Source of the DNA: Thiothrix sp.
Lineage (GTDB): Bacteria > Pseudomonadota > Gammaproteobacteria > Thiotrichales > Thiotrichaceae
DNA: 64,000 nucleotides
Assembly: GCF_028714775.1 (NCBI RefSeq)
Contig: NZ_JAQTLS010000018.1
Coordinates: forward strand, 1 to 64,000
Reading direction: 5' to 3'
The notes under the pieces are model-generated. The model searched no databases, was not told the DNA's origin, and worked only from the letters and a program-made list of their open reading frames with translations. Made by a program: the position numbers and the translations under genes. Positions 33,294-43,100 of this stretch are shown here, in pieces; position 1 is the first letter of the stretch, and the number at the start of each line of letters is the position of its first letter.

Positions 33294-33321
33294 AAAGCGG
33301 GGCAGTAACAAGCCCCGCTTT
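33294..33321. terminator. Terminator-like hairpin after the RCC1-like gene
   Basis: AAAGCGGGGC (33294-33303) pairs perfectly with GCCCCGCTTT (33312-33321); the following T-stretch is short. It overlaps the edge of the moeA-derived duplication. Confidence 0.55.
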
Positions 33322-33356
33322 CAAACGGAACAATAGTCACCGACGCTCCAGCTTCC
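33319..33356 (-). pseudogene. moeA 3' remnant
   Basis: On the minus strand this stretch reads EAGASVTIVPFE, matching the end of the intact MoeA (EAGTAVTIVPFE) and covering only its last dozen codons. The remnant has no start or full reading frame. Confidence 0.75.
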
Positions 33357-33358
33357 AT

Positions 33359-33670
33359 TTAAATCCCAGAAAAAAGCATATCCAGTGCCGCCATGATTTC
33401 TTGGCGTTGCCCCGCTAACGAGCAGACGTATTCACCCAGCGAACGGGCATGAATGCCTGCCAATTCCGGGGTAGACATCATCACGGTCACGCCTTCGATA
33501 CGGAATGTTGGGGTAAGCCGTTGCGCGGCTGGGAATTGGCTGCATTCTTCCAGCGGTACAACCACGCGGGTTTTCAGTAGGTCGAGCAAGCCGGTTTGCA
33601 CATCCAGCAGGTAGGGGATTTCTGTGCAAGTGGCGGGGTTAGTGTTGCGGTAAACGTCGAATTGAGCCAT
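33359..33670 (-). CDS. ccdB: CcdB-family toxin
   Basis: 103 codons. It matches CcdB throughout: AQFDVYRNTN, PYLLDVQTGLLD, TRVVVPLEE, VMMSTPELAGI and the final LFSGI. In E. coli CcdB the last residues WGI are essential for poisoning DNA gyrase; here GI is kept and W is S, so activity is uncertain but the family is clear. The start touches the ccdA stop. Confidence 0.9.
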   Translation of the reverse strand: MAQFDVYRNTNPATCTEIPYLLDVQTGLLDLLKTRVVVPLEECSQFPAAQRLTPTFRIEGVTVMMSTPELAGIHARSLGEYVCSLAGQRQEIMAALDMLFSGI

Positions 33671-33918
33671 CAGAAACGCCTCAATCCATCGCTGAATACG
33701 CCGCGTCCTTCAATCCGTTGGTTGTAAGCTTCCAATGCGGCGCGGTTCTGCGCCAACCATTCAATACGCTTTTTCTCGGTGAGTGTTTCAACCAGTGCTT
33801 GTTCCAGCAATTTGGACAAGTTGACTTTGTACTTGCGGGCTTCTTCCTGCAAGTTGCTGTTGATGCTGAGGTTCAAGGCACGTTTGGGGGCATCGGCGTC
33901 GTAGATCAGCGTTTGCAT
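33670..33918 (-). CDS. ccdA: CcdA-family antitoxin
   Basis: 82 codons from 33918, with GGAGG upstream; a longer frame from 33975 lacks a ribosome site. The N-terminus (RALNLSINSNLQEEARKYK) is the ribbon-helix-helix DNA-binding part; the acidic, helical C-terminus neutralises CcdB. It overlaps ccdB at the stop, as expected of an autoregulated pair. Confidence 0.88.
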   Translation of the reverse strand: MQTLIYDADAPKRALNLSINSNLQEEARKYKVNLSKLLEQALVETLTEKKRIEWLAQNRAALEAYNQRIEGRGVFSDGLRRF

Positions 33919-33998
33919 GGTACTACCTCCATATTCTATTGCGCCTAGTTTATGCGTATTATTGGTGCGCATCAATGTGAGGCAGTAACAAATTTCGC

Positions 33999-35207
33999 TT
34001 ACAGCAACCCTTCAAACGGAACAATAGTCACCGCCGTTCCCGCTTCCACGTCGCCCCATTCGAGCGGCAAGGCGATAAAGCAATTGGCTTGGCTCATGGA
34101 GCGCAAGATGTGTGAACCTTGCCCGCCGGTGCTGGCTACCCGCCATTGCCCGTTGGTATCGCGTTGGCAGATGCCGCGCTGGTAATCTTTACGTCCGGGG
34201 GCTTTTTTCAGTTTGCTGTCACAGATGGCACTGTATTCGGGCACGAGCGGCACGCTTTCCCCGCGCATTTTGAGGATGGCAGGGCGTACCAGCAGCAAGA
34301 AAGTTGCCATGACCGCCACCGGATTTCCCGGCAGGCCAAAGAAGAAACAGTCGCCCAGTGTGCCAAATGCCAACGGTTTGCCCGGTTTGACGGCAATTTT
34401 CCAGAAGTTGACTTGCCCCAAGCGTTGCAAGGTTTGGGCAACGTGATCTGCTTCCCCCACCGAAACGCCGCCGCTGGTGATCAATACGTCAGCGCTTTGG
34501 CTGGCTTGTTGGAAGGCGTGTTCCACCGCTTCTGGGGTGTCGCGGATCATGCCTAGGTCAATGATTTCCACATCCAGCTTTTGCAACAGGCCATACAAGG
34601 TGTAACGGTTGCTGTCGTAAATGTCGCCGGGTTGCAGGGTTTCGCCGATGCTTTTGAGTTCGTCGCCTGTTGAGCAAAATGCCACACGCGGGCGGCGCAA
34701 TACGTCCACTTCGCCGATGCCGAGCGATGCCAAGAGTCCCAAGTCAGCAGCATTCAGCTTACGTCCCGCCTCCAGCACGGTGTCGCCAACGCGCATGTCT
34801 TCGCCGGGATGGCGCACGTTTGCCCCTGCTTTGGGTAGGGTGGAAAGCTGGATGTGCTCACCGTCACGCTGTACATGTTCCTGCATCACCACGGTATCTG
34901 CACCCTCCGGGACGGTCGCCCCGGTCATGATGCGGATACATTCACCCGCTTGCACCGCGCCCGCAAACGGGTGGCCTGCGAACGAACTACCCACGACCCG
35001 CAACGGTTGGTTGCTGGCAAGGTCAGCGTGGCGTAGCGCGTAACCATCCATCGCGGAATTGCGGTGCGGCGGCACATCCAGCGGTGCGGTCACGGTTTGC
35101 GCAAGAATACGCCCCTGCGCCTGCCACAGGCTTGCCCGTTCTGTCGCCTGCAAGACAGGGATGCTGTCAAGGATACGGACTTGCGCCTGTTCGAGGCTTA
35201 GCATCAT
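33999..35207 (-). CDS. moeA: Molybdopterin molybdenumtransferase MoeA
   Basis: 402 codons. The enzyme inserts molybdate into adenylated molybdopterin. It shows HRNSAMDGYAL (substrate loop), IMTGATVPEGADTVV, and the TSGGVSVGEADHV and GKPLAFG signatures. The start follows the secF stop without a gap, so it belongs to the yajC-secD-secF transcript. A piece of its 3' end is repeated beyond ccdAB. Confidence 0.95.
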   Translation of the reverse strand: MMLSLEQAQVRILDSIPVLQATERASLWQAQGRILAQTVTAPLDVPPHRNSAMDGYALRHADLASNQPLRVVGSSFAGHPFAGAVQAGECIRIMTGATVPEGADTVVMQEHVQRDGEHIQLSTLPKAGANVRHPGEDMRVGDTVLEAGRKLNAADLGLLASLGIGEVDVLRRPRVAFCSTGDELKSIGETLQPGDIYDSNRYTLYGLLQKLDVEIIDLGMIRDTPEAVEHAFQQASQSADVLITSGGVSVGEADHVAQTLQRLGQVNFWKIAVKPGKPLAFGTLGDCFFFGLPGNPVAVMATFLLLVRPAILKMRGESVPLVPEYSAICDSKLKKAPGRKDYQRGICQRDTNGQWRVASTGGQGSHILRSMSQANCFIALPLEWGDVEAGTAVTIVPFEGLL

Positions 35208-36158
35208 TTAAACTACTGACCCATCGGCATTCATGCCTTCGATCTTTTCCTCTTCTTTCGGGATCATGTGTTCGCGCTTGAGACCAAACAGCAGCAGCAG
35301 CGGGGAGGCGACTAGTACGGATGAGTAAATACCGAACATGATACCGATGGTCAATGCCAGTGCGAAGTTATGCAGCGCTTCGCCACCGAACCACAGCATG
35401 GATGTGACCATGGTCTGGGTTGCCATGTGGGTAATGATGGTACGTGACATGGTGGTGGTAATGGCGCTGTCGATAATGTCCGGGATGGTGGTGTCACGCA
35501 TCATGCGGATATTTTCCCGAATCCGGTCAAACACGACCACTGATTCATTCACCGAGTAGCCTAACACCGCCAAGATGCCTGCCAATACCGTCAGGTCAAA
35601 CTGCCATTGGAAGAAGGCAAACAAGCCGAGGATGATTACCACGTCATGCAAGTTTGCCACTGCCGCAGAAATGGCGAAGCGCCACTCGAAGCGGAAAGCG
35701 AGGTACATAATGATCCCCGCCGCGACCAGCAACAGTGCCAGCCCGCCGTTTTCATACAATTCCTTACCGACTTGCCCGCCAACGAAATCCACCTTGCTGA
35801 GTGTAACGTCCGGTGCTTGTGCTTTCAGTGTGCCCATGATTTGCTCGCTGACTTGGGCGCTGGAAACGCCTTCTTTCAGTGGCAAACGGATCAGCACGTC
35901 CTGTGTGGAACCAAAGTTCTGCACGGAGACTTCGTGATAACCCACGGTTTTGATGGACTCGCGGATATTATCCAGCGGCGCAGCCTGTGAGTAACGCACC
36001 TCCATCACCGTACCGCCGGTGAAGTCTACGCCCAGATTCAGGCCGTAATAAAACAGCGAGAACACCGCGAACAGGAAAGTTGCCAGCGAGATGGCGGTCG
36101 TTACTTTGCCATACCGCATGAACGGGATGGCGCTTTTAAAATGGAAAAACTCTATCAT
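35208..36158 (-). CDS. secF: Protein translocase subunit SecF
   Basis: 316 codons, typical SecF length, with six membrane spans and a periplasmic loop after the first. It carries the FTGGTVMEVRY motif and the final conserved region including VLGYSVNESVVVFDRIREN. With SecD it uses the proton gradient to pull preproteins across the membrane. It is 12 bases after secD. Confidence 0.96.
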   Translation of the reverse strand: MIEFFHFKSAIPFMRYGKVTTAISLATFLFAVFSLFYYGLNLGVDFTGGTVMEVRYSQAAPLDNIRESIKTVGYHEVSVQNFGSTQDVLIRLPLKEGVSSAQVSEQIMGTLKAQAPDVTLSKVDFVGGQVGKELYENGGLALLLVAAGIIMYLAFRFEWRFAISAAVANLHDVVIILGLFAFFQWQFDLTVLAGILAVLGYSVNESVVVFDRIRENIRMMRDTTIPDIIDSAITTTMSRTIITHMATQTMVTSMLWFGGEALHNFALALTIGIMFGIYSSVLVASPLLLLFGLKREHMIPKEEEKIEGMNADGSVV

Positions 36159-36170
36159 GACCTTAAGCCC

Positions 36171-38024
36171 TTAAATCGCGATCTTTTGCAGACGTGGTTT
36201 GTAACCGTAAACGAGATTTACAATCGCACGGGAAACCGTTACGGCACTGAACATGGAGGTCAGAATGCCAAGGCACAATACCACCGCGAAGCCTTTGATC
36301 GGCCCGGAACCGAGCATGAACAAGGCAATACCGGCAATCAGTGTGGTCACGTTGGAGTCAAGGATAGTGCCCCACGCCCGTTCGTAGCCTGCAAAAATCG
36401 CTTGTTGGGGCGGCATTCCTGCCCGCAGTTCTTCTCGGATGCGTTCATTGATCAGAACGTTGGCGTCAATCGCCATACCCAAGGTCAAGGCAATACCCGC
36501 CAAGCCGGGCAAGGTCAGGGTTGCTTGCATCACCGACAGCAACGCAAACAGGAATACCCCATTGATTGCCAGTGATATGCTCGAAATTACCCCGAACATA
36601 CGGTAGTAAACCAGCATGAACGAAACCACCGCGATAAAGCCCCACAAGTTGGACTGGAAGCCTTTGGCAATGTTTTCTTTACCCATGCTCGGGCCGACGG
36701 TGCGTTCTTCCACCACGTAAACCGGGGCAGCCAATGCACCTGCACGCAGCAACAGCGCTAAGTCGCGTGATTCTTTGGGGGAATCCAGCCCGGTAATCTG
36801 GAAGCGTTTGCTCAACTGCTCCTGAATCCGCGCTACATTGATGACTTCTTCGGTGGTTTTGCTGGTTTTAACCTGTTTGCCGTCGACTTCCTTGCTCTCG
36901 ATTTTGGTTTCGATGAACACGACCGCCATCAGCTTTTGCACATTTTCACCCGTGGCTTTGGCGAAACGGCTAGCGCCTTTGCCATCCAGCGAGATGTTGA
37001 CCGATGGGCGGTTGTTTTGGTCAAAGCCGGATGATGCATCGGTAATGTAATCACCTGTCAGCATAACCTTGCGTTTTAGCAGGATCGGGCTACCGTTACG
37101 CTCTTTGTACAGCACGGAACCAATCGGCGGATGCCCGGATTCCACCGCTTGCGCAGGGCTGTTTTCTTCATCCACCATGCGGAATTCCAGCGTGGCGGTT
37201 GCACCGAGGATTTCTTTGGCGCGGGCGGTATCTTGCACGCCGGGCAATTGCACCACGATGCGGTTTAAGCCTTGCTGCTGGATGACAGGTTCTGCCACAC
37301 CCAGTTCATTGACGCGCTTACGCAGGGTGGTGATGTTCTGTTGCAGGGCAAACTTCTGGATATTGATCAGCGCCACTTGGGAAATGCTGGCCTGCACGTC
37401 ATTACTGCCTTCCGGTACACTGAATTGCAGGGTGTCGTTGTATTCCTTGCGCAAGGTTTCCATCGCCAAGTCACGCACGCCAGCATCAGCAAATTTGGTC
37501 AGCAGGGTATCGCCTTCGCGGGCAATGCTCAGGTATTTGATGTCCTTTTCGCGCAGGGCATCACGGAATTCATCTTCATAACGGTCAATCTGCTTATCTA
37601 GTGCTGCCTTCATGTCCACTTCCATCAGGAAATGCACGCCGCCGCGCAGGTCAAGGCCGAGGTACATGGGGTTGGCATTCAAAGCACGTAACCAGCTAGG
37701 GGTGGAAGGTGCTAGGTTGAGTGCCACCACAAATTGCTGGCCTACCGCTTCTTTCAGTGCTTCGGCGGCTTTGAGCTGTACATCCGTATCTTCAAAGCGA
37801 AACAGCGCTTCGTGCCCGTTGTTTTCACTGGCACGCACGGTCAGCCCCTTGGCCTGCAATGCCTGCTCGAACCGTTGCATGGTTGCCGGGTCAATCGCTT
37901 GGTCAAGCTTTGGGCTTAACTGGACGGCAGGTTCGGAGGGGAAAAAGTTAGGAACAGCGTAAATCACCCCAACCAGCAGGATGACTGCGATCATGAGGTA
38001 TTTCCAAAGTGGATAGCGATTCAT
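36171..38024 (-). CDS. secD: Protein translocase subunit SecD
   Basis: 617 codons, like E. coli SecD (615). It has an N-terminal span, a large periplasmic region with the family LDLRGGVHFLMEVD motif (about 123-136), and five C-terminal spans, with the conserved IDANVLINERIREEL. It works with SecF and YajC in protein export. Confidence 0.96.
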   Translation of the reverse strand: MNRYPLWKYLMIAVILLVGVIYAVPNFFPSEPAVQLSPKLDQAIDPATMQRFEQALQAKGLTVRASENNGHEALFRFEDTDVQLKAAEALKEAVGQQFVVALNLAPSTPSWLRALNANPMYLGLDLRGGVHFLMEVDMKAALDKQIDRYEDEFRDALREKDIKYLSIAREGDTLLTKFADAGVRDLAMETLRKEYNDTLQFSVPEGSNDVQASISQVALINIQKFALQQNITTLRKRVNELGVAEPVIQQQGLNRIVVQLPGVQDTARAKEILGATATLEFRMVDEENSPAQAVESGHPPIGSVLYKERNGSPILLKRKVMLTGDYITDASSGFDQNNRPSVNISLDGKGASRFAKATGENVQKLMAVVFIETKIESKEVDGKQVKTSKTTEEVINVARIQEQLSKRFQITGLDSPKESRDLALLLRAGALAAPVYVVEERTVGPSMGKENIAKGFQSNLWGFIAVVSFMLVYYRMFGVISSISLAINGVFLFALLSVMQATLTLPGLAGIALTLGMAIDANVLINERIREELRAGMPPQQAIFAGYERAWGTILDSNVTTLIAGIALFMLGSGPIKGFAVVLCLGILTSMFSAVTVSRAIVNLVYGYKPRLQKIAI

Positions 38025-38063
38025 TGTTATTTATTCCGTTAGGTTGGGGTGAGGGGGATACCC

Positions 38064-38396
38064 TCACGCGCCTTTCATCGTGCCTTTGGGCATGACAGAA
38101 GTGATGGCCTGTTTTTGAACCTTAATGGTCACATTGTCAGAGACGCTCAGTTCAACGAAGTTTTCGCTGATGCCTGCGACTTTACCGAGGATGCCGCCGC
38201 CAGTGACAACTTCATCACCTTTGCTCAGTGCATCCAGCAGTTGCTTGTGTTCTTTAGCACGTTTTTGTTGCGGGCGGATGATCATGAAATACATGATGGC
38301 GAAAAATACTGCCATCATCAGGATCATTTCGATGCCACCACCGGCTGGTGCAGCGGCAGCGCCTTCTGCGTAAGCGTTAGAAATCAGAAAGTCCAC
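38064..38396 (-). CDS. yajC: Sec accessory membrane protein YajC
   Basis: 110 codons. A single N-terminal-proximal span (about 20-45, GIEMILMMAVFFAIMYFMII) is followed by the typical RPQQKRAKEHK and GDEVVTGGGILGKV. It heads the yajC-secD-secF-moeA run, 39 bases before secD. Confidence 0.94.
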   Translation of the reverse strand: MDFLISNAYAEGAAAAPAGGGIEMILMMAVFFAIMYFMIIRPQQKRAKEHKQLLDALSKGDEVVTGGGILGKVAGISENFVELSVSDNVTIKVQKQAITSVMPKGTMKGA

Positions 38397-38429
38397 GTTA
38401 AATCTCCTTGGTCTTTATTGCGGTGGCTA

Positions 38430-39350
38430 TTATGCCACCTCCCATGAAAAAGCGATAACCTGTTTCAGGTCATTTACTTGCATCCGGCACATCAATACAC
38501 GGTCAATGCCGATGGCAACCCCAGCACATTCGGGCAAGCCTTGTTCCAATGCGACGAGAAAATGTTCATCAACCGCTATCCCGTCGCCGCGTGTTTGCGC
38601 ATCTTGTTGCAGAATCTGGCGGTTACGGACGGCATCGGTTTGTTCCTGATAACCGTTGCCAAGTTCCAGTACACCGAGATAAACCTCGAAACGTTCCGCC
38701 ACCCATTGCCCGTTTTCTTGCCGAACCTTCGCCAATGCGCTTTGTGACGCCGGGTAATGGTAGAGGAAAGTTAGCCGGTCGGTGGGAAATCGGGTTTCCA
38801 CGCAGTGCGTCAATAATAGGTCACGCCACGCTTGCGCGGGCATATCACCGTCAATATTAATGCCATTAGCGCGGGTGCAAGCCGCCAATGCCGCCTCATC
38901 CGCAGTATGGGGATCAAGGTGCAGGGTTTCAAGGAAGGCGTCCCGGTAGGTCACAAAGCGCGGTGGCTTTTGTAAGTGCGGGATCAGCGTATGCAGCAAC
39001 TCGGCGACTTCCTGCATCAGTTGCTGGTAAGTAAATCCAAGCCGATACCATTCCAGCATGGTAAATTCGGGGTTATGCCGCCGCCCGGATTCATCTTTGC
39101 GCCACACTTTACAGAGCTGGTAGATGTCGCCAGAACCCGCCACCAACAAGCGTTTCATCGGGTATTCGGGGGACGTATGCAGCCAGCGCAGCCCTTGTGC
39201 GGTATTGACGCTGAAACTGTCAATAAACGGGTCAGTATTGCCCGCTTGCGAGAGTGCTGGGGTTTCAACTTCCAGCACATCACGCTCGGCAAAAAAAACG
39301 CGCACCTGATGGTTCAGTTGTGCGCGTTCTTTGAGTACGGCTAGATTCAC
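38430..39350 (-). CDS. epmA: Elongation factor P beta-lysine ligase EpmA
   Basis: 306 codons with GTG start, overlapping the efp stop as GTGA. It is a truncated class II lysyl-tRNA synthetase-like enzyme without an anticodon domain, with motif 2 ([20 protein letters not shown]) and motif 3 ([11 protein letters not shown]). It attaches beta-lysine to K34 of EF-P. The coupling to efp supports this. No epmB is in the window. Confidence 0.95.
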   Translation of the reverse strand: MNLAVLKERAQLNHQVRVFFAERDVLEVETPALSQAGNTDPFIDSFSVNTAQGLRWLHTSPEYPMKRLLVAGSGDIYQLCKVWRKDESGRRHNPEFTMLEWYRLGFTYQQLMQEVAELLHTLIPHLQKPPRFVTYRDAFLETLHLDPHTADEAALAACTRANGINIDGDMPAQAWRDLLLTHCVETRFPTDRLTFLYHYPASQSALAKVRQENGQWVAERFEVYLGVLELGNGYQEQTDAVRNRQILQQDAQTRGDGIAVDEHFLVALEQGLPECAGVAIGIDRVLMCRMQVNDLKQVIAFSWEVA

Positions 39351-39916
39351 GCCTTGACGCGGGAAACGTATTCGCCAGTGCGGGTGTCGATTTTGAGGAT
39401 TTCGCCTTCTTCCATGTAAAGTGGCACTTTCACGACTGCGCCAGTTTCCAAGGTGGCAGGTTTTGTGCCGCCAGTGGCAGTGTCACCACGCACACCGGGG
39501 TCGGTTTGGGTGATTTTCAGTTCGGCAAAGTTGGGGGTGGTAACTTGCAACGGTACGCCATTCCACAGGGTAACGATGCACTTTTCGTTGCCTTTCAGCC
39601 ATTTGACGGCATCAGCCATCGCGGTTGCATCGGCTTCAAGTTGTTCAAAGCTGCCGCTGTCCATGAATGTCCATACGCTGCCATCGGTGTAGAGGTATTC
39701 CATGTCGCGGTCTTCAACATCAGCACCTGTGACAGTTTCGGTGGATTTGAAGGTTTGCTCAATGGTGCGCCCAGATTTGAGGTTGCGGACGCGGGCGCGG
39801 GTGAAGGCTTGGCCTTTGCCGGGTTTTACGAAGTCACTTTCTACGACCGTGTAAGGGTCGCCGTTGATGATAATTTTTACACCGACACGTAAATCATTTG
39901 CACCATAGGTAGCCAT
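39347..39916 (-). CDS. efp: Elongation factor P
   Basis: 189 codons, close to E. coli EF-P throughout. K34, in VKPGKGQAF, is the residue lysylated by EpmA, and the enzyme gene follows directly. EF-P relieves ribosome stalling at polyproline stretches, which many exported proteins in this window contain. C-terminal GEYVSRVK is as in the family. Confidence 0.96.
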   Translation of the reverse strand: MATYGANDLRVGVKIIINGDPYTVVESDFVKPGKGQAFTRARVRNLKSGRTIEQTFKSTETVTGADVEDRDMEYLYTDGSVWTFMDSGSFEQLEADATAMADAVKWLKGNEKCIVTLWNGVPLQVTTPNFAELKITQTDPGVRGDTATGGTKPATLETGAVVKVPLYMEEGEILKIDTRTGEYVSRVKA

Positions 39917-40156
39917 TGTCCATCTCCAAAATCGTTCATATCCAAAATAGCCCGCTATGATAACCGCAATCAGGGGGGAAAATCATGCCTAGAATTTGCG
40001 AATTCCGTGCTGATTAAAATAATTGCTATGCTTTTCAAGGGTATTGATACCGTAACACGGACTCGTCATAAAACGCCTATTGAATGTGATTAGAATCTTT
40101 ACTAGAGTTATCGGCAGGCTGCTGGGTAGGTCAGCACTTTGCGAGGGTTAAGCGCT

Positions 40157-43100
40157 ATGAAAGATAGGAAAGTACAATACCTGCTGTATTGTTTACTGAG
40201 TGTTATGCTGTTGTTTTGCAGCCCTTCCTCGTGGGCAGCTACGGCTTGCCAAGTCAGTTATAAAATACCTAACCAGTGGGGCAACGGTTTTACGGGTGAT
40301 GTCACCCTTACCAACCTTGGTGATGCGTGGAAAAATTGGACAGTCACTTGGGATATGCCCAATGGGCAGAAGGTTACTGGCCTGTGGAACGGTAACGTTA
40401 CCCAAACGGGCGCGGCAGTCAAAGTCACCAACGTCAGTTGGAATGGCAGTGTCGCGAAGAATGCCGCTGCCAAATTCGGTTTCAACGGTTCCCACACTGG
40501 CACAAACAATATCCCCACCAATGTTTCCGTGAATGGCGTGTTGTGTTCTGGCAATGCCGCACCGCCCAAACCGCCCGTTGTCGCTTGTGACGTGAAGTAT
40601 TCGTTGGTTACGGAATGGGACACGGGTTATACCGCTGATGTATCCATCAAAAATACCGGCGATGTGGTCAGTGACTGGACGGTAGCGTGGGATATGCCCG
40701 ATAGCCAGCAAGTGATCGGGATGTGGAATGGCGTTTACAAGCAAACCTTTGGTCGCGTGGATGTTACCAATGCGGGATGGAATCGGGTGGTCACAGCAGG
40801 TTCCACGCTCCAGTTTGGCTTTAATGGCCTGCACTTCGGCTTAAACCGCGTACCGGGTAATATTTCCCTCAATGGCGTGAAATGTACTGGGCAGGTTGAT
40901 CCGCCGCCACCGCCACCACCGTCCTGTGAAGTGAAATACCAAATCCAAACCCAATGGGACACAGGTTTCACAGGTACAGTAGACATCAAAAATACTGGCG
41001 TGCCGTGGAATACGTGGAGAACCACATGGACAATGCCGACAGGACAGCAAGTCACTTCCGGTTGGAATGCGCAAATCAGCCAAACTAACGATAAGGTTAC
41101 AGCGGGCAACGTCGACAGCAATAAAATTATCCGTCAAAACGGCAGCATTTCTTTTGGTTTTAATGCTTCCCACACGGGTCTGAATATTGTCCCGATTGAT
41201 GTGGCAGTGAATGGCACACGTTGTAACGGTCAAGCCGATAAGCTGGTATTGCCGCCCAAAGCACCGACACAGTTGCAGGGTTCGTTGGTGGATAACAGTT
41301 ACGTTAACCTGACGTGGCAGGATAACAGCACCGACGAAGCCAATATGGTGCTGGAACGCCGTGAAAACGCGGGCAATTGGGCTGTGCTTGCGACTTTAGC
41401 GGCGGATACCGTCACTTATCAGGACAAAACACTGGTGATTGGCAGCACCTATGAGTATCGGGTGAAAGCTGCCAATACTGCTGGTGCATCGGCTTACACC
41501 AATACGCTCAGCTTCAAACGCCAAGACCGCACAGACATCCGCGCCGCGATGCTGGTCAACAACTGCGCGTCTTGCCACGGTACGGACGGCTACAGCTCTG
41601 GGCCGGGCATTCCGTCGATTGCTGGTTTGAACAAAAACTATTTGGTCAAAACCATGAAAGCCTACCGTTCCGGTGAACGCTATTCCAGCGTGATGGGGCG
41701 CGTTGCCAAAGGTTACAACGACACACAAATTGAGCGCATGTCGGATTACTTGTCCAAATTGACCTTCAAAGCGGCAAAGCAAACCACCACACAAGCACTG
41801 GTCAACCGTGGTAAGGCCGTCCACGAAAGCAATTGCGTGTTCTGCCATGCCGGGACTGGTAATGACCCAACCTTGACCGGCACACGGCTGGATGGGCAGT
41901 GGTCAACTTACCTGCACGCCACGCTGGAAGATTACAACGCAGGCCGTAGCAGCAATATGCCGGTTGAAATGGCGAATCAGATGAAAAACCTGAAGACCCT
42001 GTTCGGCGATGACGTGCTGTTGGCATTGGCGCAGTACTATGCGGCGGATGCTACAGCTAAAGCCGGGGGCGATACTGGCGGCGGTAATACAGGTGGTGGT
42101 ACTGGCGGCGGCGGTTCAGGTGGTGATCCGGGCGTGGCTCCTGTTGCCCCAACTGCGATGACTGCTACGGTGGTTGATAACAGCAAAGTAAATTTAAGCT
42201 GGAAAGACAACAGTAATAATGAAACAGGTTTCCGCGTCGAACGCCGTGCGGCAGGCGCAAGTGATGCAGATTGGGCATCCATCGCGGTACTGGGCAGTAA
42301 TACCCAAGCTTACACCGATACTAATGTGGTGATGGGCGTAGGTTACGACTACCGTGTGTTTGTATTTAATGCGGTGGGCAGTACTGCCAGTACGGTTGCT
42401 ACGGCAAGTTTGTCAACGGCATTGCAATACGGTCAGACACAGTACCAACGCCAAGGTTGCGCAAGTTGCCACGGTGCGGATGGGCAAGGTGGTTTCACCA
42501 AAATTTCGTTGACCAAATACTCTGCTACAGACTTGGCGAACCTAACAAAAATTATCCACGATACCATGCCGCCGGGGAATCCGGGTGCGTGTAGCGGGAC
42601 GTGTGCTTCCACGATTGCCTCGTACATTACCGATGTACTGACACCAGCCGCGAATGGTGGCACTGGCGGGGGTGGCACTACCCAAGCGTGCCAAGGCACA
42701 CCACCTGCTGGAATCCGCAGCCTACGCCTGCTGACCCGTCTGGAATACCAAAACACTGTCAATGACTTGTTCGGCCTGAACCTGAATCTGGTCAATAGCC
42801 TGCCGGATGAAAACCAAGTTGGTGGTTTCGACAACAATATCGCCCAGAACCAAGTTTCCAGCCTGCGTATGGATGCCTACCTGACCCAAGCGGAAAAGGT
42901 CGCGGCACAAGCGGTGCTGAATAGTTGGGGCAAGATCGTACCTTGCACCCAGCAGGATACAGCTTGCGCACGGCAATTCATCCAGACCTTTGGCAAACGC
43001 ACTTTCCGCCGTCCGCTGACCACGGCTGAGGTGGATGCGTTCGCTACTAACTTCAACGCTGTGGCTTTCAAAGATGCGGTGGAAAAAACCGTGATGGCAA

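Larger units (their letters stand above)
33301..34048. repeat. Duplicated moeA 3' end flanking ccdAB
   Basis: Two copies of a roughly 55-65 bp segment lie at 33301-33356 and 33981-34048. They share GGCAGTAACA, CGCTT, then TCAAACGGAACAATAGTC and CACCG, and a GCTTCCA end, with a 12-base gap in the first copy. The 33981-34048 copy belongs to the intact moeA 3' end. Confidence 0.8.

Noticed and set aside
40139-40156. TTG start for the CBM2-cytochrome protein
   Set aside because: The ATG at 40157 has a GAGGG ribosome site at suitable distance and the extension adds nothing to the signal peptide.
39917-40156. Riboswitch upstream of the CBM2-cytochrome gene
   Set aside because: No conserved core of a known class (for example GEMM c-di-GMP) could be recognised; the region shows nothing beyond a possible leader.
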